From positions 1 to 32,125 of the forward strand of contig CAYXAA010000043.1 in NCBI GenBank assembly GCA_964462985.1: a DNA stretch of 32,125 nucleotides, written 5' to 3'. Positions 8,142-15,706 of this stretch are shown piece after piece. The number at the start of each line of letters is the position of its first letter. The first letter of the stretch is position 1. The position numbers and the translations under genes are program-made. Source of the DNA: CAYXAA01 sp964462985. GTDB lineage: Bacteria; Pseudomonadota; Alphaproteobacteria; Rhizobiales; Stappiaceae. Under the pieces are notes generated by a model. That model searched no databases and had not been told where the DNA came from. It saw only the letters and a program-made list of their open reading frames with translations.

Positions 8142-9494
8142 ATGTCTGACAATCTGGCCAGAAAAGCCGAGTCGTTCGGAAAGCGCAGCGAGCCGCGCCG
8201 GGTCATCATCGCCCGAGGGGATCGGGTCAGTTCCTTCACCATCTCGCCCTGGGTCATGGGTTTGGCGACCGGTGTCGGACTGCTCTTTGCGGTCTGCTAC
8301 ATCGGAGCGACCGCCTATCTGGTCCTGCGGGATGACCTGATCCGCGCCTCGGCCGAGCGCGAGGCGCAGCTTCAACTCAATTACGAAGATCGGATCGCCA
8401 GCCTGCGAGCGCAGATCGACCGGCTCACCAGCCGCGGCCTGCTCGACCGCCGCACGATCGAGGAGAAGGTAGAAGACCTGATGGCGCGCCAGCAGGGTCT
8501 CGACGAGATCCATGCGCGGGTGGCCGGGCTGATCGAGAAGGCAGCCGCGACCGGCATCCGTGTCGCTGTCGGCGGGCCCTTGCCGGAGGCAAAGCCCGAA
8601 CTGCCCGAACTGGCCTTCATTGACGACAACGCCGAGCCGGCGGGCGGAATCGGCGGTACGCCGGAGCCGATCGAGCTGGCGCCGGCGCTCGGTTTGCGGG
8701 GCACCAAGCCCGCGCCAGCGGCGGATGTCGAGGGTATCGAGGATGGCCCCGTGCCTCATGACGACGAGCAGGCGGCCGTCGACGACTTTGGCGATACGAA
8801 CCTGTTCGCGTCCGTCGCGACTTCGCTCGAAGAGATGAACGCGGCGGCCTTTACCGCGCTCGATGTCATCGCGGTCTCCGCCGAAAAAGACATCAAGACA
8901 ATCAAAACCGTTGCCCGGGACCTCGGCCTGCGTCTGGCGGCAGCAGGCAAGGCCGGTGATGTCACCGCCGCCGGCGGCCCCTTCATTCCGATCGCCGACG
9001 GCTTCGACGCGCGCTACGCCCGCGCCGAGCGGGCCCTTGCCGAGCTTGCCAGCCTGAAGACCGCGGCGGCAGAGATCCCTCTCGCCCGGCCAATCTCCAG
9101 CGCCGGAGTGTCATCGTCGTATGGACCGCGTCTCGACCCCTTTCTCGGCCGCCTCGCGATGCACACGGGTATCGATTTCCGCGCACCGCGCGGCACGAAG
9201 GTTCGAGCCACGGCGCCGGGCACAGTGGTCACGGCCGGCCGCAACGGCGGCTACGGCCTGATGGTCGAAATTCGTCATTCAAGCGGATTGTCGACTCGCT
9301 ATGGCCATCTCAGCCGGGTTCTGGTCAGCGAAGGCGACGTGGTGGAGCGCGGCGACCTGATCGGCCTCGTGGGCTCGACTGGCCGCTCGACCGGCCCTCA
9401 CCTGCATTACGAAGTGCGGACGCCCGAGCGGCCGCTCAACCCGGCCAAGTTCGTCGAAGCCGGCACCACCCTGAAGCCGATCATCGGACGCTAG
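8142..9494 (+). CDS. Membrane-anchored M23 (LytM-type) metallopeptidase
   Basis: A 450-residue bitopic inner-membrane protein. Residues 1-36 are cytoplasmic and basic, 37-62 form one membrane segment, and 66-130 are a likely periplasmic coiled coil. A Pro/Ala/Glu-rich linker follows and the M23 domain spans about 325-440. The zinc site is intact: His341 and Asp345 (MHTGIDF), a conserved His in RYGHLS, and His420/His422 (GPHLHYEV), so the domain should be an active peptidoglycan endopeptidase and not a degenerate activator such as EnvC. Rhizobial proteins of this design, for example RgsM, work in polar growth; orthology is not proven here. It is convergent with prfB. Two other cell-wall genes, mrcA and amiC, lie nearby, which fits a role in wall remodelling. 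Confidence 0.92.
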   Translation: MSDNLARKAESFGKRSEPRRVIIARGDRVSSFTISPWVMGLATGVGLLFAVCYIGATAYLVLRDDLIRASAEREAQLQLNYEDRIASLRAQIDRLTSRGLLDRRTIEEKVEDLMARQQGLDEIHARVAGLIEKAAATGIRVAVGGPLPEAKPELPELAFIDDNAEPAGGIGGTPEPIELAPALGLRGTKPAPAADVEGIEDGPVPHDDEQAAVDDFGDTNLFASVATSLEEMNAAAFTALDVIAVSAEKDIKTIKTVARDLGLRLAAAGKAGDVTAAGGPFIPIADGFDARYARAERALAELASLKTAAAEIPLARPISSAGVSSSYGPRLDPFLGRLAMHTGIDFRAPRGTKVRATAPGTVVTAGRNGGYGLMVEIRHSSGLSTRYGHLSRVLVSEGDVVERGDLIGLVGSTGRSTGPHLHYEVRTPERPLNPAKFVEAGTTLKPIIGR

Positions 9495-9530
9495 ACGATT
9501 GCGGCGGCGCAGGCAGCGGCGCCGTCCGGC

Positions 9531-10662
9531 TCAGTCGACGTCTGCGACCTCCGCTGGCCCGCCTCCGAACACGCGCTGTGCCAGAGCGGCCTCCATGAAA
9601 CCGTCGAGATCGCCATTGAGCACGTCCTGCGGACTGGTGCTCTCCACGCCGGTACGCAGGTCTTTCACCAGCTGATACGGCTGCAGCACGTAGGAGCGGA
9701 TCTGATGTCCCCAGCCGATCGAGGTCTTTGAGGCGGCTTCGGCATTGGCCTGCTCCTCGCGCTTCTGCAGTTCCAGCTCGTAGAGGCGGGCCTTGAGCAT
9801 CGACCACGCGGTCGCGCGGTTCTTGTGCTGCGAGCGCTCGCTCTGGCACTGCACCACGATTCCGCTCGGCAGGTGCGTGATGCGCACGGCCGAATCCGTC
9901 GTGTTGACGTGCTGACCGCCGGCCCCCGACGCCCGGTAGGTGTCCACCCGGCAGTCGCTTTCGTTGACCTCGATCTCGATCGAGTCGTCGATCACCGGAT
10001 AGATCCACACGGAGGCGAAGCTGGTGTGCCGCCGTGCCTGGCTGTCATAGGGAGAGATGCGCACGAGCCGATGAACGCCCGACTCGGTCTTGAGCCAGCC
10101 GTAGGCGTTCTCGCCCTTGATCAGCAAGGTCGCGGACTTGATGCCCGCCTCCTCGCCGTCGTGGACCTCGAGCAGCTCGACCTTGTATCCGCGCCGTTCC
10201 GCCCAGCGGGTGTACATGCGAAGGAGCATGTTCGCCCAATCCTGGCTCTCGGTGCCACCAGCTCCGGCGTTGATCTCGAGATAGGTGTCGTTGGCGTCTG
10301 CCTCGCCCGACAGAAGCGACGCCATCTGTCGTTCGCCGACCTCCGCCTTCAGCATTTTGAGGGCGCGCTCGGCCTCCGCGATCACCTCCTGGTCGCCCTC
10401 CATTTCGCCGAGCTCGATCAGCTCGAGATTATCGGAGAGATCCCGTTCGAGCTTGAGGACGCCGTTGATGCCATCGTCGAGCTGCTGGCGCTCGCGCATC
10501 AGCTTCTGCGCTCGCGCCGCGTCGTTCCACAGCGCCGGATCTTCGGAAAGTGCGTTCAGTTCATCCAGTCGGGTTCGGGCGACATCCCAGTCAAAGATGC
10601 CTCCTCAGCAGGCTTATGGCCTGCTTGATCTCGTCGACAACGGCCTCTGTTTCGGCGCGCAT
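9531..10662 (-). CDS. prfB: Peptide chain release factor 2, with programmed +1 frameshift
   Basis: RF2 recognises UAA and UGA and triggers peptide release. A single reading frame covers only from 10499, but the full gene starts at the ATG at 10662 (GAGAGG just upstream). It reads MRAETEAVVDEIKQAISLL then RRHL for 23 codons to an in-frame TGA at 10593-10591. A +1 slip at CTT-TGA-C then gives DWDVARTRLDEL and continues to the end, making 376 residues, the normal RF2 length. The GGQ motif is present in GAGGQHVNTTDSAVR. The stop-codon recognition loop reads SPYDS, where E. coli RF2 has SPFDS. The gene itself ends with TGA. It follows mrcA on the same strand after 141 bases. Confidence 0.95.
10591..10605 (-). 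promoter_or_regulatory. prfB programmed +1 frameshift site
   Basis: On the minus strand AGGAGG (10605-10600) is followed after three bases by CTT TGA C (10596-10590). This is the same architecture as in E. coli prfB, an internal Shine-Dalgarno three bases before the CUU slip codon and an in-frame UGA. Low RF2 lets ribosomes pause and slip, giving autoregulation. The spacing and slip heptamer match exactly. Confidence 0.95.
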
Positions 10663-10743
10663 CGGTGCCTCTCGCTCATGAGTAGAATTTGCCAGCTGAT
10701 CTGGTGCGCGAGCAGGACGGCTGCAAGCCGGTCGCTGCTGCGC

Positions 10744-10777
10744 GGCGGGCCGCGACCATAAGGGCCGCGCGCCCGCC
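10744..10777 (-). repeat. Inverted repeat in the mrcA–prfB spacer
   Basis: GGCGGGC (10744-10750) and GCCCGCC (10771-10777) are perfect complements, with a further CGCG/CGCG pair inside. No T-run follows on the minus strand, so it is at most a pause or partial terminator between mrcA and prfB. Confidence 0.4.
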
Positions 10778-10803
10778 TGTAAACCGCCGTGCGGAGGCGC
10801 CCG

Positions 10804-13263
10804 TCAGTAGAGACCGCCGGTCCCCGACATCACCGCCCGCCCCGCTTCGGGCGAGACGTTTCGCGGCACGCCGATCTCGTCCTGGAAGCCGATGATCGAG
10901 TACTCGTCAGGCGGCGCCGTGCCGGGCTTGAAGGCCTCGAGGATGGTCCCTGAGGCGCCGGCAGCCGCACGAAGACCGGTGCGCCGGTTGATCGGGATCA
11001 ACTGCAGGCCCTTTGGCACACGGAACTCGACCGGCGGCTGGTCGGCAAGCGCAGCCTTCATGAAGTCGATAAAGATCGGCGCCGCGACCTGCCCGCCGGT
11101 GGCACCACGTCCCATCGGCTTTGGATTGTCGTAGCCGACGAACACGCCGACCGTCAGATCCGGAGTGAACCCGATGAACCAGGCGTCTTTCTCGTCGTTC
11201 GTTGTGCCGGTCTTGCCGGCGATCGGGCGCCCGACTTCCTTGACCTTGGTCGCAGTGCCGCGCTGCACGACGCCTTCCATCATCGAGGTGATCTGATAGG
11301 CGGTCATCGGGTCGAGCACCTGCTCGCGGTTGTCGATTAGCTCCGGTTCGTCCTGCCCGGTCCAAGCGCTGGCATTGCAGGCATCGCATATGCGCTGGTC
11401 ATGCCGGTACACCGTCTTGCCGTAGCGATCCTGGATCCGGTCGATCAGGGTCGGCGTGATCTGACGCCCGCCGTTTGCGATCATGGCATAGGCTGTCACC
11501 AGGCGCAGAACCGTGGTCTCTCCCGCGCCAAGGGACATGGACAGCACGGGCAGCATGTTGTCGTAAATGCCGAACCGCTTGGCATATTCGGCGACCAGGG
11601 GCATTCCCATGTCCTGGGCAAGACGCACGGTCATAACGTTGCGCGACAGTTCGATGCCGGTGCGCAGCGTCGATGGTCCGTAGAACTTGCCACCATAGTT
11701 CTGGGGGCGCCAGACGGCCTGTCCCGGTCCCTGGCTGATCTCCAGCGGCGCATCCATGATCACGCTCGACGGCGTGTAGCCGTTGTCGAGCGCCGCCGCA
11801 TAGAGGAATGGTTTGAACGACGAGCCTGGCTGACGATAGGCCTGGGTCGCGCGGTTGAACTCGCTCTGGGCGAAGCTGAAGCCGCCCGCCATCGCCAGCA
11901 CGCGCCCGGTATAGGGATCCATGGCAACCAGTGCACCCGACACCTGTGGCACCTGGCGCAGCTTGTAGGTCACCTCGGCCGGGCCTTCATGCTTCTCCAC
12001 ATAGACCACGTCACCGGGCGAAAGCACATCAGACGGTGACCGCGGGCTGCGGCCCTTTATCCTCGCCCAGGTCATCTCCTCGAACGGGATGAAGCCCACC
12101 TCGCGCTCCGTCGAGAGGCTTCCATTGACGAGCCGCCCCGGCTGCAACCCGACCTCCGCCCCCTCGCTGGATACGGAAAGAACGACCGCGAGCCGCCACT
12201 CCGGTACGTCTGAGAGCGCCTCGATCTTGCCAAGTTCCGCCCCCCAGTCGCCTGCACCGAGGGAGATGGTGGCAACGGGTCCACGCCAGCCGCCACGGCG
12301 GTGGTCGAATTCGATCAGCCCGTCCATCAGGGCCTTGCGAGCAATGACCTGAAGTTTCGGATCGAGGGTGGAACGGACCGATAGGCCACCCGTGTAGAGG
12401 CCCTTCTCGCCGTACATGGCAGCAAGCGTCCGGCGAACTTCCTCGGAGAAATACTCGGACGCGAAGAGATGCGTCCCGCGGGAGCGCGGGGTGACGTTGA
12501 GCGGTTCCGCCTTGGCCGCAGCCGCCTCTTCCGTCGAGACGTAGCCGTTCTCGACCATGCGGTCGATGACCCAGTTGCGACGCTCGATCGCCCGCTCCGT
12601 ATGTCGGAACGGATGGTAATTGTTCGGTGCCTTGGGCAAGGCCGCCAGATACGCGGCCTCGGACAGCGTCAATTCATGCACCGACTTGTCGAAGTAGAGC
12701 AGCGACGCCGCGGCAACACCGTAGGAGCCAAGCCCGAGATAGATCTCGTTCAGGTACAGCTCGAGGATCTCGTCCTTGGTGAAGGCCTGCTCGATGCGCA
12801 GCGACAACAGAGCTTCCTTCAGCTTGCGCTCGATCGACACCTCATTCGTCAGCAGGAAGTTCTTTGCGACCTGCTGCGTGATGGTCGACGCTCCCTCCGG
12901 CCGGCGCCCTGTGCCGTAGTTCTGGACAAACTTGATCGCCGCACGGGCGATGCCTTCAGGATCGACGCCGAAATGGTGATAGAAATTCTTGTCTTCGGCG
13001 GAGATGAACGCTTCCTTGACGAGGTCCGGAACAGCCTGGATCGGGAGGAACAGGCGCCGTTCGTGCGCGTATTCCGCCATCAGCTGTCCATCCGCCGCAT
13101 GGACGCGCGTCATGACCGGAGGCTCGTAGTTCTTCAGTGCCGTGTAATCGGGAAGATCCTGGCCGACATGGTCAAGATACATCCAGGCACCGACCGCGAC
13201 GATCAGGAAGAAGACGGCGCCGATACCGAACAGATAGCCAAAGAATTTGACCAGAAACTTCAT
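10804..13263 (-). CDS. mrcA: Penicillin-binding protein 1A (bifunctional glycosyltransferase/transpeptidase)
   Basis: An 819-residue class A PBP that polymerises and cross-links peptidoglycan in the periplasm. There is one N-terminal membrane anchor (about 8-30). The GT51 domain carries SAEDKNFYHHFG with catalytic Glu90, then GASTITQQVAKN and the KEALLSLRIE segment. The transpeptidase has all three motifs: Ser481-x-x-Lys484 (GSSFKPF), Ser540-Arg-Asn542, and Lys684-Thr-Gly-Thr. Between the two is a region like the OB-type domain of proteobacterial PBP1a (about 320-430). A pair of cysteines lies in RICDACNASAW, a segment I recall from alphaproteobacterial PBP1a. The gene follows amiC and precedes prfB on the same strand, a common Rhizobiales order. 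Confidence 0.96.
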   Translation of the reverse strand: MKFLVKFFGYLFGIGAVFFLIVAVGAWMYLDHVGQDLPDYTALKNYEPPVMTRVHAADGQLMAEYAHERRLFLPIQAVPDLVKEAFISAEDKNFYHHFGVDPEGIARAAIKFVQNYGTGRRPEGASTITQQVAKNFLLTNEVSIERKLKEALLSLRIEQAFTKDEILELYLNEIYLGLGSYGVAAASLLYFDKSVHELTLSEAAYLAALPKAPNNYHPFRHTERAIERRNWVIDRMVENGYVSTEEAAAAKAEPLNVTPRSRGTHLFASEYFSEEVRRTLAAMYGEKGLYTGGLSVRSTLDPKLQVIARKALMDGLIEFDHRRGGWRGPVATISLGAGDWGAELGKIEALSDVPEWRLAVVLSVSSEGAEVGLQPGRLVNGSLSTEREVGFIPFEEMTWARIKGRSPRSPSDVLSPGDVVYVEKHEGPAEVTYKLRQVPQVSGALVAMDPYTGRVLAMAGGFSFAQSEFNRATQAYRQPGSSFKPFLYAAALDNGYTPSSVIMDAPLEISQGPGQAVWRPQNYGGKFYGPSTLRTGIELSRNVMTVRLAQDMGMPLVAEYAKRFGIYDNMLPVLSMSLGAGETTVLRLVTAYAMIANGGRQITPTLIDRIQDRYGKTVYRHDQRICDACNASAWTGQDEPELIDNREQVLDPMTAYQITSMMEGVVQRGTATKVKEVGRPIAGKTGTTNDEKDAWFIGFTPDLTVGVFVGYDNPKPMGRGATGGQVAAPIFIDFMKAALADQPPVEFRVPKGLQLIPINRRTGLRAAAGASGTILEAFKPGTAPPDEYSIIGFQDEIGVPRNVSPEAGRAVMSGTGGLY

Positions 13264-13573
13264 TGAATTCGACTCGTTTTCCTTTTTCGGACACCGAATT
13301 CCCGGCCATCTGGCCTTCCGGGATCACGCTTCAACGATCGACGGTCAGGAGCATGCTGCAACAGATGCGATACCGGTCCGCTGCAGTCCAAGCCCCGGAA
13401 TCATACCCCCGACGACGTATTCCGAACAGGGCCGACCCCCATTTTCAGTGCGCGATGTAACACGAATGCAGCCGAGTCTCCCGCATCAATTCCTTCGAAC
13501 GCCAATATGGCGATGCTGAGGCATGTTTCAGGTCCCTCGTCGCATCGTGACCCGCCCCGCACCTGCCGCGGCC
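13264..13573. other. Spacer between amiC and mrcA
   Basis: These 310 bases hold no convincing gene. They should contain the mrcA promoter (minus). The most structured element is near 13300-13325, where CCGG and GGCC blocks flank ATCT and TT and can fold into a small hairpin. No clear terminator for amiC is visible, so read-through into mrcA is possible. Confidence 0.45.
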
Positions 13574-14809
13574 CTACGGGGTTGCGGGAACGCCACTGCG
13601 CTGGACGAACCGAGGCTCGAAAAACCTGTCAACGGCTTGTGCGATGGCTGTCGCCATGCGCTCGCGCCACTCCTCGCTGGTCAGGAGCTGTTCGTCGAGC
13701 TTGTTCGAAAGGTAGCCGAGTTCCACCAAAACCGACGGCATGTCGTGCGCCCTGAGCACACGGAAGCCGGCAGATCGCTGCGGGTTCTTGATCACCTTGC
13801 CAGCGCTCTTGAATTCATCGACCAGAGTGCGGGCGAAAAAGATCGAGAAATTCTTCGTTTCTCGTCGCGCCAAGTCGACCAGGATATCGGTGACGTCGTT
13901 CGGTTCGTCCTTGAGGTCGATGCCCGCAATCACGTCGGAGCGGTTCTCGCGTTCCGCAAGTGCCGCGGCGACGGCGTCCGACGCCCGTTCCGACAAAGTG
14001 TAGACGGAGGCACCCCGGACATCGTCCCGTCCGAGGCGGACCGAGTCGGCGTGAATCGAGATGAAAAGATCCGCCTTCAGGCCCCGCGCGACCTCGACAC
14101 GTTCCCCGAGCGGGATGAAGGTATCGGTTTCGCGGGTGAGATGAATCTCGTAGCGCCCTTTTTCCAGCAGCTTCTTGCGCAGCAGGCTGGCGAAATCAAG
14201 CACAACGGCCTTTTCCAGTGCCCCGCTCACGCCGACTGCGCCGTTGTCGATCCCGCCGTGTCCGGGATCGAGCACGATCACGGGACGATTGGAGCGTCGC
14301 GTCGCGGTGGCCCTGTCCTCCTTGGGCTTTGCGGCGCGGGCAACCGACGGACGGACCGCACTGGCGAGAAACGCCTCGCGCGTCGTCTTGACCAAATCGA
14401 GGACAAGCCGGGCCGGCTGGTCCTCCACCGGCGGCAGCACGAAGGCCTTGTCGACCGAAACCGGACCGTCCGCGTCGAGGACGATGCGTGACTTGCCCGG
14501 AGCGAACAGGCCGAATCGCCAGGCGCTAACGAGACCCCGACCCGCCTGCCCCGCATCGGGCGGAATCTGAAACTGCGTCTCCGGCAGGTCGACGATTACG
14601 CGATAGGGATCGGCCAGCGTGGACAGAGCGAACTCGATGGGCGATGACAGATCCATGACGAATCGGGTGCGGATTTCATCGCCGGCAACCCTTGCGTCGC
14701 GGGCAACAGGCATATCCTCGGCATGAACGCCGATGGCGGCGAGCGCCACGACGATCCCAAGGAAGACGGCAGCGAGCCGCGAAAAGATGTCAGTTCGCCT
14801 CCACAACAC
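13574..14809 (-). CDS. amiC: N-acetylmuramoyl-L-alanine amidase, AmiC-type (AMIN plus Amidase_3)
   Basis: A 411-residue periplasmic amidase that cuts the bond between MurNAc and L-Ala to split septal or polar wall. A signal peptide spans 1-30 (cut after VHA). An AMIN-type domain (about 40-145) should bind wall or envelope. The catalytic domain starts at about 175 with LDPGHGGIDNG: His184, Glu199, His253 (SIHADS) and Glu363 (LVELGYLSN) make up the zinc site and catalytic glutamate. The stretch of about 260-340 between His253 and Glu363 fits the blocking helix of AmiA/B/C enzymes, which need an EnvC- or NlpD-like activator. The start used is GTG at 14809, with a weak GAGAG Shine-Dalgarno. It is divergent from rne and upstream of mrcA. 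The symbol denotes the class, not proven orthology. Confidence 0.92.
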   Translation of the reverse strand: MLWRRTDIFSRLAAVFLGIVVALAAIGVHAEDMPVARDARVAGDEIRTRFVMDLSSPIEFALSTLADPYRVIVDLPETQFQIPPDAGQAGRGLVSAWRFGLFAPGKSRIVLDADGPVSVDKAFVLPPVEDQPARLVLDLVKTTREAFLASAVRPSVARAAKPKEDRATATRRSNRPVIVLDPGHGGIDNGAVGVSGALEKAVVLDFASLLRKKLLEKGRYEIHLTRETDTFIPLGERVEVARGLKADLFISIHADSVRLGRDDVRGASVYTLSERASDAVAAALAERENRSDVIAGIDLKDEPNDVTDILVDLARRETKNFSIFFARTLVDEFKSAGKVIKNPQRSAGFRVLRAHDMPSVLVELGYLSNKLDEQLLTSEEWRERMATAIAQAVDRFFEPRFVQRSGVPATP

Positions 14810-14881
14810 GGGTCACTCTCTGCCGGGAGAAGGGTGCGCATCGACGATGCATCGGTCTCACATCAGATAGCCTCAAGCAAG

Positions 14882-14896
14882 TTAACCTTTTATTGA
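14882..14896. promoter_or_regulatory. Candidate CtrA box upstream of amiC
   Basis: TTAA-N7-TTGA at 14882-14896 differs at one base from the CtrA consensus TTAA-N7-TTAA and lies 72 bases upstream of the amiC start. CtrA controls cell-cycle and division genes in alphaproteobacteria, so a wall amidase is a plausible target. Confidence 0.35.
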
Positions 14897-15353
14897 CGAT
14901 AACACGCGTGCGGAACGGCATGTGCGACATTGCTTGCTATCCGGCGCGCCCGCCCGTAAAAGGACCGTAACGGGTTTCGGTTTCAGGCATCGCCTGGGCT
15001 GGGAACGTCTGACGACTTGGGTCACTTCGAACCCGTCGTGCGTCCGTGGGACCGAGGAAATCTGATTCAGATGTCCGTTACCCGCCGGAGCGCGCGGACA
15101 ACGGGCACAGTGCCGTCACCGGAAACGGCAGGACAAGCGGCACGACCTAGAGCGGCACTCTCCGATCCAGCCGGGATCGCGTAACGGGTTGCCGTGTCGT
15201 CGACCTTCCCGAAACCGAGATGCGTTCACCGGCGGGCCGCCCGCCCAAAGGCTGAAGTGTCTCCGGTCCAGATGGGCTTCGGCAAGATGCTCCGGCACGA
15301 GAATTGATCGGCGTTCGAATTCACTGACCATTTTTGGTTGTGGGTTCGCTGAT

Positions 15354-15397
15354 CTAGAGCAACCTGTGTCCTAGCGGATGCAGAGAAATTGCTCTAG
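15354..15397 (+). repeat. Dispersed CTAGAGCA palindrome, copy 1
   Basis: The 44-base element has perfect 9-base ends CTAGAGCAA and TTGCTCTAG, with a core containing TCCTAGCGG. A second copy of the same design lies at 31151-31195 (core TCCTACCGG). CTAG is rare in such genomes, which makes the repeat stand out. Elements with these ends are common between genes in Rhizobiales; their function is not settled. This copy is 310 bases upstream of rne. Confidence 0.75.
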
Positions 15398-15408
15398 CCT
15401 TTGAAAAC

Positions 15409-15455
15409 GATCGGCTTTTGGACTTGCAACCGGACGGGTTGAAAGTCGGCCGATC
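15409..15455 (+). promoter_or_regulatory. Two-tier hairpin in the rne upstream region
   Basis: The lower stem is GATCGGC (15409-15415) with GCCGATC (15449-15455). The upper stem is GACTTGCAACC with GGTTGAAAGTC, 11 pairs with one mismatch, closed by a small GGACG loop. It follows the dispersed palindrome and precedes another hairpin, within the probable rne leader. Confidence 0.6.
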
Positions 15456-15459
15456 TGAT

Positions 15460-15479
15460 GTCCGCCGAGACCGGCGGAC
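15460..15479 (+). promoter_or_regulatory. Perfect 8-bp hairpin in the rne upstream region
   Basis: GTCCGCCG (15460-15467) and CGGCGGAC (15472-15479) enclose the tetraloop AGAC. No T-run follows, so it is not an ordinary terminator. Its position 227 bases before rne fits a structured leader. Confidence 0.6.
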
Positions 15480-15706
15480 GATCTTGGTATCGAGACGAAC
15501 AGGCGTTGCCATGTGCAACAGCGCGAGGCTGACGACAGATGGAGCGAACCCGAGCGGCAGACCGGCCGCTGCGCTCCATTCGGCCGCCGCGCGCAACGCC
15601 TTCTTAAACACCCTTTCGACAAGCGAACAGCCGACCGGCGCGCCACTACCAAGGACCGTTCTGACAGGTTCCGTGGTCGCGACGTCGGTCGTGGAGATCC
15701 CCGTCA

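Larger units (their letters stand above)
14810..15706. other. Long region between amiC and rne, including a probable rne leader
   Basis: This holds 897 bases with no convincing gene on either strand. It contains a CtrA-like site (14882-14896), a short perfect palindrome ATCTGA-T-TCAGAT (15060-15072), a CTAGAGCG octamer (15147), a 44-base dispersed palindrome (15354-15397) and two strong hairpins (15409-15455, 15460-15479). RNase E genes in other bacteria have long structured leaders used for autoregulation, so much of 15.0-15.7 kb may be rne 5' untranslated RNA. The transcription start is not visible. Confidence 0.55.

Noticed and set aside
9531..10499. prfB as a 322-residue protein starting at 10499.
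   Set aside because: It would lack the N-terminal part of RF2. Reading upstream gives the standard frameshift signal and a start at 10662.
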